DNA from: Cymbidium sinense
Taxonomy: Eukaryota > Streptophyta > Magnoliopsida > Asparagales > Orchidaceae
Length of the DNA stretch: 64,000 nucleotides
Reading direction: 5' to 3'
NCBI GenBank assembly: GCA_021442155.1
Contig: CM038222.1
Location: forward strand, 23,856,148-23,920,147
Shown: one piece after another, positions 23,901 to 35,599 of the stretch
Layout: every line of letters begins with the position of its first letter
Position numbering within the stretch: position 1 is the first letter of the stretch
Translations under genes and position numbers: made by a program
The notes under the pieces: generated by a model
Database searches by the model: none
Told to the model about the DNA's origin: nothing
Seen by the model: the letters and a program-made list of their open reading frames with translations, nothing else

Positions 23901-24847
23901 CTAAAAGAAATAAATTAAATTAAACTAAAATAAATAAAAATAATCTAAATAAACCTACCTGATTTGCTTAATTTTCAGAAAGACCTGAAGCTAAAACCAG
24001 TAATCCTTTTTGCGACCTGACAGGCCACAAGTGACACTGGGCACAGATCTAAAGATGACCCTGGATCCTAGGCTTAGCCCCCCTGAGCCCTGAGCCACTG
24101 ATCTTGGGAACCACTGGCTACAGGCTCTTCTGTTACCCTCAGGCCCTGAAGCTTTAAAGGGTTAGGCCCAGAGCTGACCCCCAGAGGCCACACAGGCTTA
24201 GGCTGAGCCTGCAGGCCCACAGAGCCACAGGCCCTGAGTCACTGCGCTGGGCCCTGAGCCACTGAGCAGGCCCTGAGCCCCAGGCCAGCCCCAGAGTCTC
24301 GAGGCCCAGGGCCCTGAGGCCACTGATCACTGACACAGGCACTGAGCCTAAGCCATGGGAGTAAGGCCACCAGAGTCACAGGCCTGAGCCTGAGCATGGG
24401 CCAAGAATGAGCCCCAGAGCCACTGAGCCCTGAGCCTGCAGACCCAGGCCCTGACCCCAGGCCCCAGACCCCAGACCCAAAGGCTTGAAGCCAGACTGGA
24501 TGAGCCTAAGATAAATAAAAAGGCAAAACACAAATAGATTAAATTAAATAAAATAAAGAAAATAAATAAAAGACCTAAAACTAGGCTGAAACCCTAAATA
24601 AAATAAAATAAAATAAGATAAAACCTAAAACTAAACTATAAAATAAGATAAACCTGAACTAAAAAACCTAAAATATTAAGAAACTAAAATATAAAACAAA
24701 ATAAAAAAAACCTAAGATAAAGATATAATAAAACTAAATGAAATAATTAAATACAAAATAAACCTAAAAGAAAACCCTAAAAAAATAAATAAAAAAATAA
24801 AACTGAAACCAAGCTAAAGAAAAAAACCCTAAATCTCTCAGATAAAC
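20998..24847 (-). repeat. Telomere-like array, CCCTAAA on the plus strand, mostly A-rich variant
   Basis: 20,998-21,180 is near-canonical CCCTAAA. From 21,180 most of the block is CCTAAA mixed with AAATAAA and ACTAAACTAAA, with a near-canonical patch at 21,580-21,800. It ends at the N gap. No gene is seen. Confidence 0.88.
23985..24515. repeat. Second GC-rich island of CCCTGAGCC-type words
   Basis: About 530 bp of CCCTGAGCC, CCACTGAGCC, AGGCCC and CCCAGGCC words interrupt the A-rich repeat. Antisense open frames 24,154-24,342 and 24,348-24,533 exist only because A/T stops are lost; they have no recognisable domain. Flanks return abruptly to AAATAAA-type repeat. Confidence 0.75.
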
Positions 24848-24947
24848 NNNNNNNNNNNNNNNNNNNNNNNNNNNNNNNNNNNNNNNNNNNNNNNNNNNNN
24901 NNNNNNNNNNNNNNNNNNNNNNNNNNNNNNNNNNNNNNNNNNNNNNN
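24848..24947. other. Assembly gap, exactly 100 N
   Basis: A run of 100 N is the usual placeholder for a gap of unknown size. The left contig ends in telomere-like repeat and the right one starts inside the long LTR, so the adjacency is inferred by the assembler and not read. Confidence 0.99.
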
Positions 24948-25540
24948 TTGTGTGGTATGTCCTAACTAGGCTTTAGAGTTAAGATTTTCTAAGTGTAGAA
25001 AGATTCAACTTAAAGGGTGGTTTCACTTCAAGTTCTTTAATTTGCAAGTTTTAATTTGTGTTTCTTTTGTTTCATATAACCTACACTTAGCAACTAAGTG
25101 TTGTAAAGAGAAGAAAAGAGGTTGGCCTTTTCATCCCTACCTTAAACCACTTTTCTAAAGCCTATTAATTTGATTTAGTTCTCTTTAGTGAATGGCTTAT
25201 TACACATTTTAGATTAATCCTAAGTTTAGGTTCTCTTTAAATAATTCTATTCAATGTGAAATGCTTCTTAAGATTAATCTAATTGAAATACTATCACATG
25301 ACATGCTAAATCATTCCTCTCCATCACATGTAACATGCATATGATTAAGTCTTAAGTATACCTACACATACAATATGTTTTAGCATACTTGAATGATGGA
25401 TGTGAGTATGTACATTTGAAGCTTTATATTTCTCTCTGATTGAATTATTTTTTCATATTAATTTAAGGCTCTATCTAAATTCTTATGCAAAAAATACATA
25501 GGGATGAAATTAAACAAGTACATGTCATTGTTAACCAAGG

Positions 25541-26130
25541 AAGTGAGGTAATCAAATGACCTCCTTGGGTGTAGCTAAAGCCTCATATTCCTGGGATATC
25601 CAGACTATATACCATTACATTCAAACCATATGTAAATTTACATGCATGAACATAAGAAAGAGCGCTCCCAATCATATGATCAATTAATTTAATCACTTGA
25701 GCAATTGCAAATGCATGTATTTTTAATAAAAAAAAGGATTACCATTCTCTAATTAAATACACACATGTATGTATAAAAGATAAGCAAGTAAGCCTTTTGT
25801 TAAACCCCGAAGTGAGGTAATCAAATGACCTCCTTAGGGCTAGCTAAAGCCTCATAGTCCTAATGTCGACTATATACCACTTTTCTTAGATACATACACA
25901 TGTATTCATAATTTGGAGAATGAAAATCATGCAAAAAAATTGATATTTAATTTGATTGATTCATTTATGTATATGAATTAAAGCCTCATCCAAATTTAGT
26001 ATTGAAATACATAAGAATGAAATCAAATGGAGTAATGCATTGTTAAACCAGGAAGTGAGCTAATCAAATAACCTCCTTGGGGCTAACTAAATCCTCATAT
26101 TTTTGGGATGTCCAAACTATATACCCATTA
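25541..26130 (-). repeat. Three copies of an 80-bp LTR module, about 250 bp apart
   Basis: Copies start near 25,541, 25,808 and 26,050. Each holds GTGAGGTAATCAAATGACCT, then CTTGGGGCTAGCTAAAGCCT, then GACTATATACC. GAGGT and ACCTC within it can pair as a short hairpin. The inverted LTR copy has the same three modules at 58,640-59,215, so the triplication predates the split of the copies. Confidence 0.8.
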
Positions 26131-27899
26131 ACATTCTCACTTACATAAATCAATACATGAATAAACTGAAAGGAGCTTCACTTCATACATTTAAGCTATA
26201 ATCACATGCATCTCCTATGTATTTATAACTTGCATTTATAGCATATGTAACCATTCATTTATAAGATTAGGAAAATATGTTTGGATTTAATAGTGATAAT
26301 AGCCACATATTATATAAATTAAATCAACACATGCAAGCTTGACATAAAGGAAACCCATTTGACTTAATTAATTTTGAAAAGATGAATGTGTGATTTCAAA
26401 TGACATACAACATTTAACATGATTGAAAAGGAATGAATGAGCATAAACATGTGATTTCATTCAATTAAATTAATTCCTAAGGACAATCAAATCAAATAAA
26501 AGCATTTAAAGAAAACCAACACTTTTTAGTTATCACTTTCAATTTCATATTTGATTTGGTTTGAAGAAATGAGGAAAATTTGTTGATCCTAACCCATTCC
26601 CATGTTTGTGATTTAATTTGGTTTAATGAAAAGTAATTTAGTTGATTTTATGGGTTAATTAGGTTGTATGCATTAAATACATTAATTAACCCTTACCTAT
26701 ATTGCCTAATTTAATTAACCAAGTAATTATGATCCAACATGATATGTACATACATTGGAAATTAAAGCAATGAACCTAAGAAATGAAAGAGGCCTAATGC
26801 AATTGGCTCACAATTAGTGATTAATTAAGTTAAGAAACTTAATTAAGTACTTTCATGGTTTTCCACACATGTGGGTTAACCATAATTTCCTTAAATGTCT
26901 TAGGATATTGAACACCTAAAGATCTACCAATGAATTGATTAATTAAGATTCCATGTGATTATAGTTTCAAATTGATTAATTAAGCAATTTAATTAATGAA
27001 TTAAACCATCAATTAATCCCAAATTAATTTCCATTCAAGTGAAATGGACTTAGGGAAAAGATTGGGAAAGAGGTCCCAATCTCATTCCATGCCCATTCAC
27101 ATTATTTCACAATGATTAGCAAGCTTAATTAATGATTTTCTTACTATTTAGAATATTAATTAATTGTTTAATTAATTAGGAAAGTAATTAAGGTTAAGAT
27201 AACCAATTTTCCTAATTAACCAAGCAATAAATACCAAGAAAATTATGGGACACAAAGGTCATCCCATTAATCAACCTCAAAAAGTTTGGGATTAATTACT
27301 TAGGTAATTAGAGAGTAATTAAGCTAATTATATTTTAATTAAACTTAAATTAAGCCTTAATTATTATTCAAAATTAATTGGGATCAATTTTAATTGAATC
27401 TCCTCTTAAATACCTTCAAAATAAAATTATTTATTATGATTTTTCTATGATTTGTTATAATTTTCCAAAGTTTTTGATTTAAATGATTTTCCATGATTTT
27501 ATAAAGTCTATTAATTTATTTTAACTATTTGAACTTCAATGCAATATCTCCCAATTCATAAATCCTTTTGACTTGAAATTTTTATGGAAGGTAGATTTTA
27601 CGTTCAATTTTTATCTCAAAGAATTTCAAATCAATTTGATGTGTCTTTATAGTTTAATTAATGAAATTTGATTTTCCCTAAAGCTTAAATTAAGCTCATA
27701 ATATTCTATAAATTTTAGGGCTTTTGGATTCATTGGATTCATCTCAAAAAGATAAATCCAGAAGCTTATTTTCAATTTTAGTTAAGTATTTTATTTTTTG
27801 TGAATTTTGAAGTTTCAGTGTTTTAATTAATTTTAAAAGCCTAAAATCCCTAATTTCTTACTTAACCTAGTCAAGGTTGATGACCATGCAGGCCACATG

Positions 27900-28085
27900 G
27901 CACTATGATCGGATGGATGTCGCCGCCAGATGAGTGGGAATGCAATAGGATGCATGGATCGACAACCATCTGATCATGGATCGATGATGTGATCGATATG
28001 CATTCCATGATCTAAGCCACATGATCCATTGAGAGATCCACAATTGAACTATCCATCTCCTAATGGGAGATCGAATAGCAAGCAT
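27900..28085. promoter_or_regulatory. GATC-rich island in the long LTR
   Basis: About nine GATC sites lie in 180 bp, several as ATCGAT or TGATCA, together with GGAATGCA/TGCATTCC inverted arms. The related LTR copy has a similar but diverged GATC-rich stretch at 57,020-57,180. The minus open frame 27,903-28,085 is not a known protein. A regulatory role is only a guess. Confidence 0.3.
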
Positions 28086-28785
28086 CTAGCACAAGAAATG
28101 GATGGAACACTATTCTGGGATTTTGTGATTCTTGTAAAGAAATTGAATGAAAAACTTCATTTTAGCTCAATTTTCTAGCATCTACTAAAAAATCACTCCA
28201 AATGCATTGGGATGATGTAAAATAAAAACAATTCAAGGGTAATATAAAGAAAATTTTTAAAATTGAGCAAAAACCATTACAAATAAAAGAACCTAAGGCT
28301 GACTATAGTTTTAGAATATTATCTCACCAGGATTGATTTCTAGTGGTGGTGATGATCCGAGCATGCTCTTGAGTGGATGAAGAAGCTTTAGAATGGGTTT
28401 GGGCTCTTACTTCACTTTAAAATAAAATATCCACCAATGGCCGCCACTTCCTCACCAGAATCCAGTTGATTTTGATGGCTTTTACTCAAAAACCAAGTGG
28501 GAAAGGTTGCTAGTTGGTTTGGGAGCTCTAGGAGAGTGAAATGAGTGTGTGAGGAAGAGTTTTTGCCTCTATATTTTCTATCTCCTTACAATGGCCGAAA
28601 ATCACCTCATTCATGGTGATTTTTGGCTCCAAGTGGGTGTCCTTTTTTTGAGGTGGTTGGGATTCTCCTTAGGTGGCTTAATTTGGTTGCCCAAGGAATA
28701 GGAGGTGACTGCTATGAAGGACAAGTGGGTGTCCTAGCAAACAGAAGTGGAGGTCCTTCATTCCAAGTGTTCTAATGATGGAGGG

Positions 28786-28801
28786 GAGGTGATTTCACCT
28801 C
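28786..28801. repeat. Perfect palindrome GAGGTGATTTCACCTC
   Basis: Seven-base arms flank a TT centre. The inverted LTR copy keeps the equivalent GAGGTGAAATCACCTC at 56,307-56,322, in the matching position. Confidence 0.7.
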
Positions 28802-30719
28802 ACCATAAGTCATGACCCAACCACCTCTTGGTTAGGTTGGACAAGTGTCCTTGGAGCCTAGGTGGACCAATCATGAGTGTCAAGTGGCCAAGGAAGAGAA
28901 ATGACCATTTATATGGGTGTTTTGTCTTATGTGATCCCCTTAGCCCAAAGGTAGAGTGGTCATTTGATATTGAATTTGATTTAGAAGATTTGAAATGAGT
29001 CAAAAGTGAGTTGGACCAAATTTCATTTCATTTGGAGTTCATTTGGTTCTCAATTTGACCCATTTGGGTCATAAAATGGTTAGGTTGACCAATTGGTGAA
29101 ATTGGGTCAAACTAAGGATTAGGTCAAGTTCATATTACTATTTGGAGAGGATTGTATGCGTTTGATTTGGGTTTAGTCTAATTTGTCATGAATTTAGGTT
29201 AACTTGGGTCAAGAGGGCCAACCAGTTTGGTTAGCTTGAAGGTCAAGTCATGTTTAAATATTGATTGTGGGTTGATTTAAATCATTGGTTTCAATGAATT
29301 TGGCTTAGGTTAATTTGGCTAGTTTGGGTTTTATCAATTGATCATCCTAGGGTGATCAATAATCATGACATGAAGTTTGGATTTAATTCACTTTGATTTG
29401 GATTGAATTGATTTTGGTTCATGTAGGTCAAATTGGCCACTTTGGGTCAAGTGAACCAATTGGATTTAGTTGGCTTGATTTAGTTGAGTTTATATATAGA
29501 TTTAAGATTGATATATAAAACTACAATTGGTTTGATTCAAATGAGGTTCGTTTGAATATTTCAAGTCAAATGAAGGTTTGACTTGGGTTGATTTTGGTTT
29601 GACTAGATGATTGTAGGTTTCATTTATATTTGGATAGATGATTGAAGGAATGATTGATTCAAGAGAAAATCCATTGATTTTGGCTTAATTTAGATGGGTT
29701 TTGGCCAAGTTCAAGGAAATGGCTTAATGGGTTTAAATTGGGTTTTGATTTGATTTTTTATTTAGGTTTGGCTATTTGAATTTATATTTCATTTATATTT
29801 GAGAAGATAATTGAAGGTACAATTGATTATAAGAAAATCAATTGAGTGGATTGAATTGAATTTTGCTAAGTTCGTGAAGGTTGATTAAAGAGCTTGGGAA
29901 GGATTTCAAGTTTAGATTTGATCTTGGGTTTCTATCATTTGGAATTGAGTTTGGACTTGGATTTGGATTTGAAATTGAGTTTGAGGTTTGGTTGGAAATT
30001 TGGATTTGAATTGAATTTAAAAAGGTGTACATGGATTTGGTTTAGGCTATAGGGTAGGTGATTTTTCTAAGTCCTAAGGCATGGCCTAATCCTATGATTA
30101 ACCCTTCTAATTCTCTTTAGGTAAAGTGTTCACCCACTCTCTAGAAGTGTCTTATGACTAAAGAAACCTTAGTGTTTAGAAGGTTCCTGATCTAAGAAGA
30201 GGAGGTTGAAAACTCACTCCAAAAGTGAGGTCAACAAAGGACCACCCCAATAGGTGTGGTGTAATCACAAGCACATGTATGGTTGACCAAGGTGATCAAC
30301 AACATCAAAAAGATTGCAAACACTAATGAAAATTATTTATACCTAAACCCAAAAGGTAGATAGAATCATGATCTGAGTAAGTAGCTCTCCCCAAGGGCAT
30401 AAGAGAGCCGATGGAATCCATGGGGATTGAGTATGTGAACCTTCCACTAGAAGTTCAAGCTATCCACGAGGATATGGATTTGAGTTTGATTGTGAATATG
30501 ATTTGTTTGGGTGTATCCACTGGGGATTAGAATCTATAATACTATTGATTGGGAATGTGAACATTCCACTAGGGAAGCAGTTCTATCCATTGGGATAAGA
30601 GTTTGATGGTATTTTTTATTCCACTGAAAGATTAATTTGATTGCCTTAAGGAGAAGTTTGGTTTGTTCAATATGTTTTAATTTGACTACTTGGAAGGTTG
30701 GTTTCAAATTTAGTTTATT

Positions 30720-32900
30720 ATGGACCCCGCGATGGACCCACTTAGAAGCTATGTCCTGACCTATCTGATTTACAAATCCAAAGGGATAGTCTACTAGGCA
30801 TAAGGTAGGACTATCCCATCTAAGTGGTTGCCTATTGGATTGAAATGGCTATACTTAGGAAGAAAGCATAGTAGAGTTACATCTTTCAAAGTAGGGATCA
30901 ACCGCCTAGGTGATATGTTGAATCATAATAAATTGAACGACCACTACTGAAAGTGAATGCCACTAGGGGACTTATGTCAACTCAAAACTACTTAAGATTA
31001 ATTTCATTAATTTCAATTTTTTTTAATTTGAATTGGTTTGATTTCATTTATTTTAATTTCATTTGATGGATCCCATCATGCATGGACGCATCGAGAAGGG
31101 GCCATGTCGACCTTGGCCTATCTTAGATTTACAGATCCAAAGGGCTAGTCTACTGGACGAAGGGTAGGATAATCCAACTTAAGGGGTTCCTTTCAGTGTG
31201 CAATGGATTTGCTAGACAAAGCATAGCAGACTTACATCTCCAAAGTAAAGAATAACTACTACGGTGACCCATTGGATGTGCAACAAATTGAACAGACCTA
31301 GGGCTTCCGCGTGTGCAATGATCGGTTGAAAGAATGCATACAGACTTACATCTACCAAAGCCTGACACCACCGAGGTAACCTATTGTTGGCAGAATAGAT
31401 TGAACCTGACCTAAGGGCGACTATTGAGAAAGTGTCATGGGGGACTTATCTCAACTCATGAGTAGTCAGGCGATTCCTATAGGGAGTTTTGCTAACACTG
31501 CCCTAAAGATAGGATGCCTACTTGGGAAAGGTGTCGTAGGGGCATTACTTCATATATATATATATATATATATTATTTGTTGGACTAGACCTATCTTAGA
31601 TTTACTATACCAAGGGAGAATCTATGCATCCAATAAGATCTCTAACCAGGGTGGTTAATAGAAATGGGACTATCCAATCCAGTAGTAACCTGGGTTGTGT
31701 CTAAATGAGGTTGCAAAGGACATGAGCCAAATAGAGTGCCCACAAGGGAGGTACCACTAGGGGCATTATCTTGGACCCTATAAATAAGAAAGCCTGTAGG
31801 TGTATGGTAGCCAACTCAAGGAGATAGTGACTTACATCTACCATGAGTGGTGTATCCACTGGGTGGGTCACACAAGATAGCAACACCAACCAACCTAAGG
31901 TTCCCATCAGTGTGCAATAATTAGTCTAGGAAGAAGGATGTAGACTTATATCTCCCTAAAGTTGAACTGATTGTAGGGATAGTTTGTCATCTTCTTAACA
32001 TGTGCTATCTGACCTAGGGCTACCTTTCAGTGTGTAATGGCTATACTTAGGAAGAAAGTGTAGCAGACTTACATCTTTCGAAGTGAAGAATAACCACTGG
32101 GGTTACCCATTATTATCATAACTAGTCGAACCCAACCTAAGGGCGACTACTAAGTAAGGAGTCACAAAGAAGGACTGGACTCAGACTTGAAGTAGTCAAG
32201 AAGAAAGGTGCCACAGCCTTACCCTAATCCTCTACTGACCAAGTCAGTTCACGATGGCTAGTACAATAAGAAAACATATAGTAGATTTATATCCTCTTAA
32301 ATGAAGCTAACATGAAGGTAGCTTACCGACCATGTGGTAAAGCCTACCATGCTAACACGATGATTGTGAGTGTGCAATGGTCAAGTCTGGAAGGAAATCA
32401 TAGTAGACTTACATCCTTCTAAATAAGGGACCACTACGGATGCACGAAGGTAGCATCATCGCTAGAGCCTAATGAGTGAGTGTCATATGGGTTATCCCAC
32501 ATCAAAGTAGCCCATGATAAGATGTATATGTGGGTTTGTCGATATACTCAACCAAGTCAATTCATGATGGCTAGTTTAAGAAGAAGGCCGATCACACAAG
32601 AAGACCTACCATGCAACAACAAGGCTCATCGGGTAAATCAAGTTAAGAAGGAAAGCATAGATTTACATCCTCCTAACAAGGGACCACTGACACACTAGCA
32701 GGATAACACGCCAACCGACATAGTGAGCTAATGAGAGTGAGGTCATGCTATCCCACATCAAAGTTGCCCGAGACAAAAGATGTGTATTTGTTCATGTGTT
32801 TGTTGTGTTAATGTAGGATAGGATGCTCCTTACACCTACCTTAAACACATCAAAGAGTGGATGAAATGGTGCCACAGGGCAATGTGACTCCACCAAGAAA
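30720..32900 (-). repeat. LTR-internal repeats carrying GATGTAAGTCT motif
   Basis: On the minus (LTR sense) strand a unit with GATGTAAGTCTGCTATG or a close variant recurs about nine times (near 30,870, 31,230, 31,340, 31,830, 31,940, 32,065, 32,285, 32,400 and 32,655). Longer blocks of about 330 bp around it are also repeated, for example 30,720-30,950 against 31,080-31,300. The partial LTR copies at 1-1,940 and 52,305-53,125 share it. Confidence 0.75.
31552..31573. repeat. Short (AT)n microsatellite in the LTR
   Basis: This is a 22-bp uninterrupted AT run. The matching place in copy 0 (about 395) has only a short ATATAT. Confidence 0.9.
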
Positions 32901-33139
32901 TGATGTCGCCAAGTTCTCTTACACCTAACTTAATTGTACTAGTCAAAAAATGATGCCTCTTGGGTTCTTATACAATCCTAATGGCACCAGAATCATATGT
33001 AGTTTGTGTTTGTGTTGATGAAGGATAGATGCCACTTGGGTCTTTACACCTATCCTAAACAAGTCATGGTGGATTCGCAAAATAAGCAAATAATGCTTCC
33101 AATGAAGAAGGGATTTGATGAATGGAAAGATAGGATTTT

Positions 33140-33240
33140 TATTGACGATAATTATTTTCAAACATTATTTTAAGGATAGTATTTCTTTAAATAGAGCCCA
33201 TTGATTGGAAGCATCGGGCACTCCCTTACCATAGTGGTTT
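33140..33240 (-). pseudogene. Gypsy pol C-terminal remnant
   Basis: The minus strand reads M-L-P-I-N-G-L-Y-L-K-K-Y-Y-P then stop. This corresponds to the conserved end of plant gypsy pol (I-N-G-x-x-L-K-x-Y-Y). The same peptide is in frame at the end of the larger pol remnant near 53,140. Upstream similarity is lost past about 33,240, so pol is otherwise deleted or replaced here. Confidence 0.7.
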
Positions 33241-34273
33241 AAACTATTTTCCATCCTTCAAAGCACCAAGGTAGTCCTTTCAACAATCGAAAGTAGAATC
33301 TTGATTTGAAAATTTTTGAGATAGACTAACTTTGAAAGAGTTTAAACAGCAATATTCAACATTAATTGAAATCTTTCTCCTATTAAGTAGAGTCTTGGAG
33401 GATGCATCTTTAATGTCACTATAATCTCTATTTAGATCAATCCTTATTATCCCATGATGCTTTACTACAAGTTAGTCCCCTAAAGTCATCCTTATAGGGA
33501 TTCAACTTCAAGATGTCATAACCAATCAAAGATAACTACTAGATCATAAAGATGGTCTTCCTTTTCTTTAACCTTGGTGACCAAAGAAAGGCATGACCTT
33601 ATAAATTCCAATGGAAATTGTAAGTGTAAATGACCTCATCCTCTAGCATGACCCATCCTTGAATAAGATACCGCATGTAAAGAGGCTATGTCTACTATCA
33701 AATTTGAAATAGGTAATGTGGATTCATCTTCAAGACATGCATAATCAAATCTAATCGCATATATGTGGATTTGAATGTCCTTTATTTTGACTGGGCATAA
33801 TGTTGGGTAATCATGATAGTATCTTTCTTCTTCAATAAGGTTGACTTCAAAGATCTTTCTCTTGGTGCAAATGTTTGCATTTTGCAAAGTAGGAATAGCA
33901 ATAGGTTCAATTTTGAGTTTGTAGACTGCTACCTTTATAGATGTATTGGGCCCTTCATTATGGTTTTAGGTAAACCAGCCTTTAAACTACAAAAGTAACC
34001 TAACCAAGTCCTTGGCATTTTCTTTCTAACTTATCATGTATGGATGTTGGGAGGGTGGGTGGACTACCTTTATGTTCTGAGGTTAATCCCTTAAAACTCA
34101 TTGGTTGATGATCTAATTTTCTTCTCAACGTGGAGTGTATCCTCTACTTGAAAGTCTTCTAAATTCTTAAGCAAAAGTTGGTAGACTAGAAAGATGATTT
34201 AATTACTTCATTTGAAGGTTTATCTACAATGCTGAATTCTTGAGCTTGAAGAAAGAGAGAAGTGGAAATTATA

Positions 34274-34277
<4 letters not shown>

Positions 34278-34365
<88 letters not shown>
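34278..34365. repeat. (TA)n microsatellite, about 88 bp
   Basis: This is an uninterrupted TA dinucleotide run, able to form cruciforms and prone to length error. Confidence 0.97.
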
Positions 34366-34369
<4 letters not shown>

Positions 34370-34536
34370 GCAACTCTTAACTTCCAATCCTATAATAAAA
34401 TCATGAGATAGTAAAATTGGTCAATGTGCTCGATACCCACTAAGTTTCTAGTCATATCATTCATGAATTATCCTTTTAGAACTTTTGTTTTACTTATACT
34501 CCAAAGACTTGTCAAAAGTAGACTCAAAATATATTT

Positions 34537-34613
<77 letters not shown>
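34537..34613. repeat. Compound (CA)n(TA)n microsatellite
   Basis: About 25 bp of CA repeat pass directly into about 52 bp of TA repeat. The reading frames through it (Thr-His then Tyr-Ile runs) are artefacts. Confidence 0.97.
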
Positions 34614-34615
<2 letters not shown>

Positions 34616-34679
34616 TCCTTTTCTTCAAATTACATCAACACATGATTTATTTGATTCCAAATCAATGTGTATTATTGGT

Positions 34680-34797
34680 GCTTTACTTTTCTCTTTTCTT
34701 CTTTTCTTTCTCTTCTTCTCTTTTTCATTTATTTTTTCATTTTTCTTTTCTTCTTTTCTCTTTTATTTCATTTTTTCTTTCTCTACTTTTTTTTTTG
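34680..34797 (+). repeat. Polypyrimidine tract (CTTTT/TTCTT)n
   Basis: About 115 bp are almost entirely C and T on the plus strand, close to the compound microsatellite. It could form triplex DNA; no gene is involved. Confidence 0.85.
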
Positions 34798-35599
34798 AGT
34801 CTTTATTTATATTGTGTTCTCTGAGGGATTTCTTGTCTTTCTTTCCATAGATATTCTATATTGAGTATGACTTGAGGAGGTTGTCACTAACTAAGCAAGG
34901 AAGAATCAAAGTTAATCAAAAAACTTCTCTATCTTTCTAGCTTAAGGTAACCTTCCAAGATAGTTTAGAACCTTAAGATTAACCTTCAAATATTTGATGC
35001 CCTTATTTTGATTGTGAGGTGTATCTTAAGAATGATATAGAATTTGATTATTTTCAAATTTGCTTCTTCCTATGGTGTTGATCAAAGTGGTAGGAACCTG
35101 CCACTATAGCAATTGGCTTCTATGATATCTACTTCTGAAAGAGAGGTAGAATTGATGTCTACCTACTCTTTTATGGTGCCCAAAATTCTTCTCTATTAGA
35201 TCGATGATTCAAACTCTTTATCGATAGTGACACCAAAATTTTAGAATGGGGTCTCTACCCGAGTTGGAATCCTTAAAGACATCAAGACTACTATTTTATG
35301 GATGATTGTATGTGATTATAATTTTGTGAGTTGTCTTTCAAAATTAGATTCAAATCATTTTAGTCATACTTATCTAGAATGGATAAGACATACTAAAAAA
35401 ATCCTTATTGATCTTATTCTTGCTCTTGATGGAACTTTTATGGTCTTTCTTTTAGGGGAAACTCGTAATCATCAGTAGGTCAAACTAAGATGTGGCTTCT
35501 TATTGCCACATCCCTCTTGATGGTCATGAGGGCTACAATCTTTGCATTTGAAAGAGAACCATATCACCTTCGCTTGAATGTTGTTGACTTGAATTATTA

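Larger units (their letters stand above)
24948..33173 (-). mobile_element. Long LTR of a Tat/Ogre-like Ty3/gypsy element (copy A)
   Basis: The right edge is set by the end of gypsy pol on the minus strand (stop near 33,173), so the LTR would read leftwards. It has distinct zones: repeats with the GTAAGT motif (about 32,900-30,720), a CCACTNGGGGAT-type zone (30,700-30,050), a zone dense in TTGAC/GTCAA (30,050-29,000), a palindrome and regulatory-looking zone (28,990-28,090), a GATC-rich island (28,080-27,900), a TTAATTAA-rich zone (27,800-26,600) and a triplicated 80-bp module (26,130-25,540). The left edge is cut by the N gap. The plus-strand copies at 1-1,940 and 54,746-59,850 match parts of it. 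At 8.2 kb or more it is very long for an LTR; part of it may be another repeat lying beside a shorter LTR. Confidence 0.55.

Noticed and set aside
24154..24533. Two GC-rich open frames that might be genes
   Set aside because: They lie in a CCCTGAGCC-type island, have no domain, and are open only because T/A-rich stops are missing.
3216..24847. Active chromosome-end telomere
   Set aside because: Repeats are heavily degenerate, broken by pseudogenes and a LINE, and change orientation inside one contig; this is interstitial or relic repeat as assembled.
34424..34850. Frames with Tyr-Ile and Thr-His runs followed by Phe/Ser-rich sequence
   Set aside because: They are translations of the (CA)n(TA)n microsatellite and the polypyrimidine tract.
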